A stretch of 64,000 bases of DNA from Cryptomeria japonica (taxonomy: Eukaryota > Streptophyta > Pinopsida > Cupressales > Cupressaceae). Under the pieces are notes generated by a model. It was not told the DNA's origin, ran no database searches, and saw nothing but the letters and a program-made list of their open reading frames with translations. The stretch is taken from contig NC_081409.1 of assembly GCF_030272615.1 (NCBI RefSeq), positions 21,640,260 to 21,704,259 of the forward strand, read 5' to 3'. Positions 57,975 to 64,000 of the stretch are shown piece after piece. Position 1 is the first letter of the stretch; each line of letters starts with the position of its first letter. A program made the translations under genes and the position numbers.

Positions 57975-59599
57975 TTGATGTAATTTATCCTAGTTTGGTT
58001 GGACATTCTAGTGATTTCCATTTTTATGGGAAATCAGGAAACTGTAACCAGTGAATAATTTGATTGGACATTCTTGTGATTTCCATTTTTATGGCCAGTG
58101 AATAATTCTCTTTTTTCATTTCGATTTGTGGCATTAGATAGAATATGGATTAGCAGTTGTGTAGACAAACATTGCATATATTTAGATTTAATTTTTATAA
58201 CGTTCCATGTTAAAAATATTATTGTTATAATTAGTTTGTGGTTACGTATTATTATTATTATTTTATTAATTTAATAGTTTGTGATTTACAATTTACAATT
58301 TAGATAGTTTTTAATTATTAATAAATCTATGTACTCATTTGTGTCACTTGTAGATGTAATTTTTATTATTTTACATAGATGTAGTTCTAGATAATAGAAT
58401 GATTTCAAAATAGGTATTTTTAAAATAAAAGACATAAGTATGTTTATAATACATAAATTTTATATGTTCAATAGTTTGTATATGATAATTCACTACGTCC
58501 ATTTTTATGGAGTTTTTGGGTAGCATTATCTACTATCGGTTATGCTTATGTAATGCCATATGCTTTTGTACCTTGTGTGTGTGATATGGTCTTGTACTAG
58601 ATATATTTATGATATTCATGATATTTTTTATTGTTACTTTCATATGCATATACATATACTTATGTACACATATACATGCACATGCACATGCACATCCATA
58701 GACTTGATATGTGTAGTGCTTTCACCATTTTTGCTTTCATTTAAATGTTATGTTAGTTGGGTTAATATTCTGAATTGCAAGTAGATAAATAATTAAATCT
58801 CATTTAATTATGTATTGTTATTGCAAATAGATAAATTATTAAATCTTATTCAATTATGTTTTGATCATATTTTATGATGATATAATAATTGAATGTTTTT
58901 ATTAAAATATGGATTATAGTTGTTTTTAAATTGATTAATTTTTCTATGATTGAGCTATTTCTATGTATTGGATAGATGCACATAATGTTTGACTTAGATT
59001 ATATAGGCATAAGTAAAATACTCAAGGTTGTTAATTGCAGATAGTTGATGAGAGCAAATTATGCTCCATTTTATTCCATATTTTAGCCCTTACGTATGCC
59101 TTCGTATTCATTTCCATATTACATTTGTATTCCATTTTCCCCTTATATGTTGCATATGATTTAATATATATAAGTAATATTTAATCTAGTTATTAGATAA
59201 AATATGTGAAAAAATAGATGTGATTGCATCAGGAACTTGTTTGTATTAATTTTTGACCAGCTATTTATTTATGATGTCAAACTCCAAGGTGGCATTGGTT
59301 ACTTACTGACTGTACACCAAGTTTGAGACAACATAAGAACCCGTGAATAGAGACTGCTAGCTACTATCTATTTCTATTTGTTGTTATAACAATAGTTTGT
59401 GACTAGTGACTAAGGCTCCACATGTATCCAAAAATAGTTGATGAATTTATCTATGATGTTGGTAGCTATATATTTGTCATAGAACTTAGTCACCTTAGCA
59501 CTTCTGTTAGATCTAATGGGAGATGTATTTGTTATTGGGAGAAAACTGAAACCTATTATTTCCTATTCTTTAACTACTATTGTAACATATATGTTATTG
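57975..59599. other. UGT 3' flank and intergenic DNA
   Basis: No gene recognised. A partial tandem duplication lies right after the gene (58001-58061 and 58066-58108: GGACATTC(T)...CCAGTGAATAATT). A CATATA/CACATG dinucleotide-like tract lies at 58640-58696. AATAAT strings near 58050 and 58100 could serve as a plant poly(A) signal, but no single site stands out. Confidence 0.5.
58001..58108 (+). repeat. Short imperfect tandem duplication in the UGT 3' flank
   Basis: GGACATTCTAGTGATTTCCA at 58001 recurs as GGACATTCTTGTGATTTCCA at 58066. Both are followed by TTTTTATGG and CCAGTGAATAATT; the second copy lacks about 18 bases. It would lie in the 3' UTR. Confidence 0.8.
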
Positions 59600-60391
59600 T
59601 GATGTAGGAGCATCCCCGGTTGATAGCAATCTTGCATCAACCAAAAACATTTTCTTTATGTCAAATGCAGTTTCAACATTTCTTTATGTGTGTCCTGGTT
59701 TTGGCTCACTGGATCCTGTGGAGTTGGATTATACTTGAAGACTTGATCATATTTCTTATTTTCAGACCGTATTGCATTTGGATAATTTTTCGACAAGTTA
59801 TCGCTATCGATTTCCTTGACAGTTTCCTATTACCGGTTGAAAGTTTCTTGTTACTGGTTGCCTAGACCTATTTTGGTGATCTACCAAAACCCCTTCCGAA
59901 GCTTGTGGAGTCTTGGGTGTTGATTCCAATGGTCCTTGGTGCGTGGTCAACCTTTTCCTGTGATCTACACTTCATTCTTTGGATTTTCTAGAGGAATCTT
60001 TTGGTGGAGACCGACCTTGTTGGTTTTACACATTAGGTCTTGTTCTTCAGGTTTTGATCCCTTTTTTGGCTGACTTGATCCTTTGGATCATATATATAAT
60101 TGTAATTGAGCTTTAAAATGTAACCAATGGAACAATCAAGTAGCTAGACTGAGCATAGAAGATAGATCTTAAGATTCAAGGTCCCAGTTGTGACCCATTC
60201 TGTACTTTGAGCATGTTCTAGCAAACCTGTGTGCTGGTTTGCTGTAACCCAGTTGTTGCTGGTTGGTTGTAATCAATTTTTATGTTATAAAACAATTTGT
60301 TTTGCATTGCCTCCATCATATCTTTGTGTTACTCTTGCTAACCGAGTTTGATTGATCTCTTTGAGGTCCCTCCTCACCCGTGACTGCTTCA
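59600..60391 (+). repeat. Putative 5' LTR of the second Gypsy family
   Basis: The start is uncertain (TGATGTAGG at 59600 or TGTAGG at 59603) because only one copy is in the window. The end is set by CTTCA at 60391, two bases before the primer site. A TATA box TATATATAAT lies at 60091-60100 within a plausible promoter position. Confidence 0.65.
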
Positions 60392-60393
60392 AG

Positions 60394-60405
60394 TGGTATC
60401 AGAGC
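60394..60405 (+). other. Primer-binding site of the second Gypsy family
   Basis: TGGTATCAGAGC, a perfect initiator-Met-type site, followed by the gag leader. Confidence 0.9.
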
Positions 60406-60589
60406 AAGTTTTTGTTCCAAAGGTTGTGTGTCCTAAAATTTTGTTGTAGGGTGACAGACTGTGGATCTGACCCACATCTACAGAGGACCGATGTGAAGAG
60501 GAACTAGGAATGGTGGAGCGCGTGGGAATGTAGACCCTGCTATGATGGAGATGTTGCGAGGTATAGCAGCCCGGTTGGAAGCCATTGAG

Positions 60590-61540
60590 ACAACCTAGAG
60601 AAGAGGCCGACATATTGAGGATGTAAGTGAGGATGAAGGAGAAGAAGCCCCGACATAAAAAGTAAACCCACTGACAGTTGATCCAGATGAGGAAAGGTTT
60701 TTGAGAGTTTTGAGTATGGCGAATACTAAACCTCATTTTACCCCACTGGAATATGATGGGAAGTTGGATTTAGATGAATTGATGGATTGGATCTCAAAGA
60801 TGGAGAAGTAATTTGATTTTGAAAACACTACAGAAGAAAGGAAGGTATAATATGCCTATACTCGGTTGAAGGGTCATGCATCTCTTTGGAGGGAACATTT
60901 GCAAGTTGATAGAAAAAGAAGAGCTAAAGAAAAGATTAAGAAATGGGATGGGATGATTGCTAAGTTGAAATAAAAGTTTATGCCAGCTGATTATCAAGTG
61001 AATCTGTTCCGGTAGTTGCAAAATTCAAGACAAGGAATATAGTGTGAAGGAATACACCGAAGCATTTTACAAGTTGAACATAAGATCCATACACATTGAT
61101 GATGTAGTTGAACAAGTTGAAAGATATTTGAATGGATTGGGGATGTCTATACAAGGTGAACTCAGTTTGATTAAATTGGAGAGTGTTGAAGAGACTTACT
61201 AGTATGGCCTAAAGGCAAAAGAGAAGCTAAACAAAAGACATGAGCAGAGGCAGAGAGGCAGAGGTGGAAGGTTTACCAGAGGAAGATTTCAAGGAGGAAG
61301 AGGATATATCGATGGTAGAGGAACTTGTACAGACCAGAGCAAGGACAAGGAAGTGAACAAAGAAGGTAATTCTTACCAGAAGGATGATAGAAATTTCTAC
61401 CAAAGGAGAGAACCGAATGGCTACTAGAATGAGAATTTTGGAAGACAAGACAAGAGAACATTTAAAGGAACTTTCTATAAGTGTGGAGGAGAAGGACATC
61501 GTGCTTTCGAGTGTAAGAAGACAGAGAATACCAGAAGAGA
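60590..61540 (+). pseudogene. Gag of the second Gypsy family, broken
   Basis: Across shifting frames the segment reads HFTPLEYDGKLDLDELMDWI, TRLKGHASLWREHLQVDRK, FMPADYQVNLFR, and later the RG-rich QRQRGRGGRFTRGRFQGGRG and a knuckle of the form C-x2-C-x4-H-x4-C (YKCGGEGHRAFEC, first Cys lost). This is the capsid and nucleocapsid order of chromovirus-like Gag. At least five stops, including ones near 60810, 60850 and 60972, and one or more frameshifts (about 61020) disrupt it. Confidence 0.82.
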
Positions 61541-61544
61541 AGCA

Positions 61545-62318
61545 GTGGTGGAAGAAAACCCCACTGGATCAGATAATAAACTAGAACATGGAGAGCTATT
61601 GATAATAAGGAGAGCTTTGTGTCACACTAGAGGAGATGAAGAGCCCTTGCAGAGGAAGAATTTGTTCAAGATTAGATGTAAAGTATCTGGTAAGTGTTGT
61701 AAAGTTGTTATTGATAGTGGTAGTTTAGATAATCTTATTTCAGAAGAGATGGTGAATAAGTTATATTTGGAGAGATTAAAACACCCCAAGCCTTATCAGA
61801 TAGCATAGATTTAGGAGGAACATAAGTTGTTAGTAAGTGAGCAATGTTTGGTGAAATTGAAAATTGGGAATTATCATGATGAAGTCTTGTGTGATATTAT
61901 GCTTATGGATATTTTCCATCTTTTGTTGGGTAGACATTGGCAGTTTGATAGACATGCAGTACATGATGGGAGGAATAATACATACACTATTGTGGCCAAT
62001 GGGATGAAGCAAACCTTGTTGCCCTTGGAGGAACCTTTAAAAAATGAAGTTTGTATGAATGCTAGAATCTATTTGGTAGATGGAAGGAAATTCCTTGATG
62101 GATTGAGACATGAGAATGCATCTTTTGCCTCAATTCCTAAGAAGACTGAGAATCCGGAGCATGAGGAGGAACAACCAAAAGAGATAAAAGATTTGCTAAC
62201 AAAATATGAATACATCATTTCAGAGAACCTACCAGATGGATTGCTACCTATGAGAAGTATTAGTCATTGCATGGACTTGTTTCCTAGAGCTAGTTTGCCT
62301 AACAAAGCTGCACACTAG
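61545..62318 (+). pseudogene. Protease and protease-RT linker of the second Gypsy family
   Basis: The 61545-61808 frame has a retropepsin core: FKIRCKVSGKCCKVVIDSGS with an intact DSGS motif, then LDNLISEEMVNKL. A stop near 61807 is followed by the same protein in 61827-62318: VLCDIMLMDIFHLLLGRHWQ (the second protease strand region) and the linker that leads into RT with LPDGLLPMRSISHCMDLFP. The catalytic residues look intact, but the frame is broken. Confidence 0.85.
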
Positions 62319-63677
62319 ATGACACTGACAGAGAATGAAGAATTGAATAGACAAGTGTAAGAGATATTGAAGAAAGGTTTGATCAGGGAAAGTATGAGCC
62401 CTTGTGCAGTACCAACAGTATTAGCACCTAAGAAGAATGGAGAGTGGAGAATGTGTACTGATTCTAGAGCAATAAACAAGATCATAGTGAAATACCGGTT
62501 TCCTTTTCCTAGGATGGATGACATAATGGATTGTTTGAGTGGAGCCAAATGCTTTACAAATATAGTTTTGAAGAGTGGATATCATCAGATCAGGATCAAA
62601 GAAGGAGATGAGTGGAAGACAACATTTAAGACAAATGAAGGACTATATGAATGGTTGGTGATGCCTTTTGGGTTAACTAATGCACCAAGTACTTTCATGA
62701 GGCTAATGAATGAGGTGTTGAAAAAATTCTTGGGTAAGTTTGTTATTGTGTATTTGGATGACATTCTGATTTTCAGTAAAACAAAAAATGAGCATTTGTT
62801 GCATTTGAGACAAGTTTTGCAGAGGCTAAGAGAAGAAAAGTTGTTGATAAATATCAAGAAGTGCACTTTCATGATAGATGAGTTAGTCTACTTGGGATTT
62901 GTAATATCTGAGGATGGTTTGAAGATGGACCCTACGAAAGTGAAAGCAATTGTTGAGTGGCCTACATCAGAAAGCATTGAAGAGGTAAGACCATTTCATG
63001 GATTGGGTAGTTTTTATCAGAAGTTCATCAAAAATTTCAGTTCAGTTTGTAACCCTATGAATGCAACCATGAGAGGAGATTGGAAGGAATTCAAGTGGAC
63101 CACTAGACCAAGCAAAACTTTTGAACTGTTGAAGTAGAAAGTGACTGAGTAGCCCGTGTTAGCTTTACCGGATTTTAATAAAGTATTTCAAGTGGATTGT
63201 GATGCAAGTGGAACAACAATAGTAGAAGTCTTGAGTCAGGAAGGGAGAGCAGTAGCTTATTTTAGTGAAAAATTGAATGATGCCCGAAGGAGATATTTGG
63301 TGTATGATCAAGAGTTTTATGCCATATTTCAAGCCTTGAAGAAATGGAGGCATTACTTGTTGCCTAAGGAGTTTGTGTTGTATATAGATCTTCAAAATTT
63401 GCAGTATGTGAATAGTCAGAGTAAGTTGAATCAAAGACATATGAGATGGGTAGAATTCTTGCATAGTTACACCTTTGTGTTGAAGCATAGAAGTAGGAAA
63501 TCTAACAAAGTTGTTGATGCATTCAATAGGAGAAGGAATCTATTGATAGAGATGAGAGTGACAGTATTAGTATTTGAAGATTTGAAGACTTTGTATGATG
63601 ATGACTCAGATTTTGTAGAACCTTGGAAAGCATGTAGAGAATCGGTTATGGTAGATAGAAGCAAGTGGTTGGACTAA
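62319..63677 (+). pseudogene. RT and RNase H of the second Gypsy family
   Basis: The 62367-63137 frame shows [19 protein letters not shown], the conserved [20 protein letters not shown] and an intact YLDDILIFS box. The first catalytic Asp (normally in K-I-D-L-K/R-S-G-Y-H-Q) is Val: [12 protein letters not shown] stop near 63137 precedes the RNase H frame 63156-63677 with FQVDCDASGTTI and LVYDQEFYAIFQALKKWRHY. The DHxxL segment is changed to LYIDLQNLQY and the end reads VVDAFNRRR. Enzyme activity is unlikely. Confidence 0.92.
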
Positions 63678-64000
63678 TTCATTCGGGATGGGATGTTATT
63701 CAGAGGAGTTCACTTGTGCATATCTAAGAGTTCTATGAGGGAGAATCTGATAAAGGAGAAACACAATGGAGGATTAGCTAGACATTTTGGTATTGACAAA
63801 ATACTAACATTGGTGAGTGAGTAGTACTTTTGGCCCCAGATTCATAAGGATGTTAAGATATGTGCAAAGTTGTAGAGTTTGTCAAGTTACAAAGGGTAGT
63901 AATCAGAATGTGGGATTGTATAAACATTTGACAATACCGGTAAGACCTTGGGAGGATATAAGCATGGATTTTGTACTTAGATTACCTAAAACACCGAAAG
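63678..64000 (+). pseudogene. Integrase N-terminus of the second Gypsy family, partial
   Basis: Continues beyond the window. In shifting frames it reads RDGMLFRGVHLCI, NLIKEKHNGGLARHFGIDK (the first zinc-binding His residues), [10 protein letters not shown], a Cys-rich segment, then [15 protein letters not shown], whose Asp is the first catalytic residue of the integrase core. Stops near 63824 and 63873 show it is broken. Confidence 0.82.

Larger units (their letters stand above)
59600..64000 (+). mobile_element. Gypsy element (second family), 5' part, runs off the window
   Basis: LTR-like sequence from about 59600, initiator-Met primer site at 60394, then gag, CCHC knuckle, protease, RT, RNase H and the start of integrase in Gypsy order on the plus strand. 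The 3' LTR lies beyond 64000. Gag is heavily broken, and RT has lost its first catalytic Asp. The RT and integrase sequence style ([19 protein letters not shown]) is chromovirus-like; the lineage cannot be fixed without the integrase C-terminus. Confidence 0.9.

Noticed and set aside
58640-58700. CATATA/CACATG repeats considered as a microsatellite locus of interest.
   Set aside because: Short and irregular; ordinary intergenic simple sequence.

Overview
The window looks like a gymnosperm (probably conifer) nuclear chromosome. This is inferred from three things: the absence of bacterial-style gene packing, a plant UDP-glycosyltransferase gene split by an intron of almost 8 kb, and a background made almost entirely of old, nested and mutated LTR retrotransposons. 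Only one host gene with an intact reading frame is visible. The rest is mobile DNA in various states of decay.

Layout. (1) 1162-18370 is a complete, decayed Gypsy element on the minus strand. It has a tRNA-Arg-like primer site typical of the Tat/Ogre group and very long LTRs (5.06 kb at 1167-6230; 6.1 kb at 12251-18365). Each LTR carries, in sense orientation, a degenerate ORF of about 1,050 codons that is not gag-pol. The internal domain order is gag, protease, an extra RNase H, RT, the normal RNase H, integrase. The right LTR was later hit by an 802-bp solo-LTR-like element and a tRNA-derived SINE. In both cases the empty site is preserved in the left LTR. (2) About 19.84-45.88 kb is the 3' part of an old, apparently non-autonomous Gypsy element (gag fragment, low-complexity interior, polypurine tract, 3' LTR). 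It was split by two Copia elements. Copia-1 (21399-27984, TSD TCCTA) is complete but mutated. Copia-2 (30505-44938, TSD TATTC) was itself interrupted by a minus-strand element (36513-43403, TSD TATGT). That third element has Copia-like ends and a CCHC gag but no visible protease, integrase or RT; in their place is a long ORF with a coiled-coil end. (3) 45.88-59.6 kb is a gene region. It holds a two-exon UGT gene (48691-49183 and 57061-57974, 468 aa). Its intron contains a truncated duplicate of the gene's own promoter and first exon, a LINE-type RNase H relic, a dead antisense PPR gene and small repeats. (4) From about 59.6 kb to the end is the 5' part of another plus-strand Gypsy element, which runs off the window.

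How the parts relate. The elements give a readable insertion order: old Gypsy, then Copia-1 and Copia-2, then the minus-strand element inside Copia-2. The three Copia-type elements share U5 and polypurine-tract signals. They also share a 13-base inverted repeat that would place the polypurine tract and LTR junction in a hairpin loop. This suggests one machinery could have mobilised all three. The most unusual content is the pair of long non-gag-pol ORFs, one lying inside Gypsy LTRs and one replacing pol in the minus-strand element. Both appear to have a globular N-terminal part and a helical C-terminal part. The UGT has an intact donor-sugar box, but the usual catalytic Asp of the His-Asp dyad reads as Asn.
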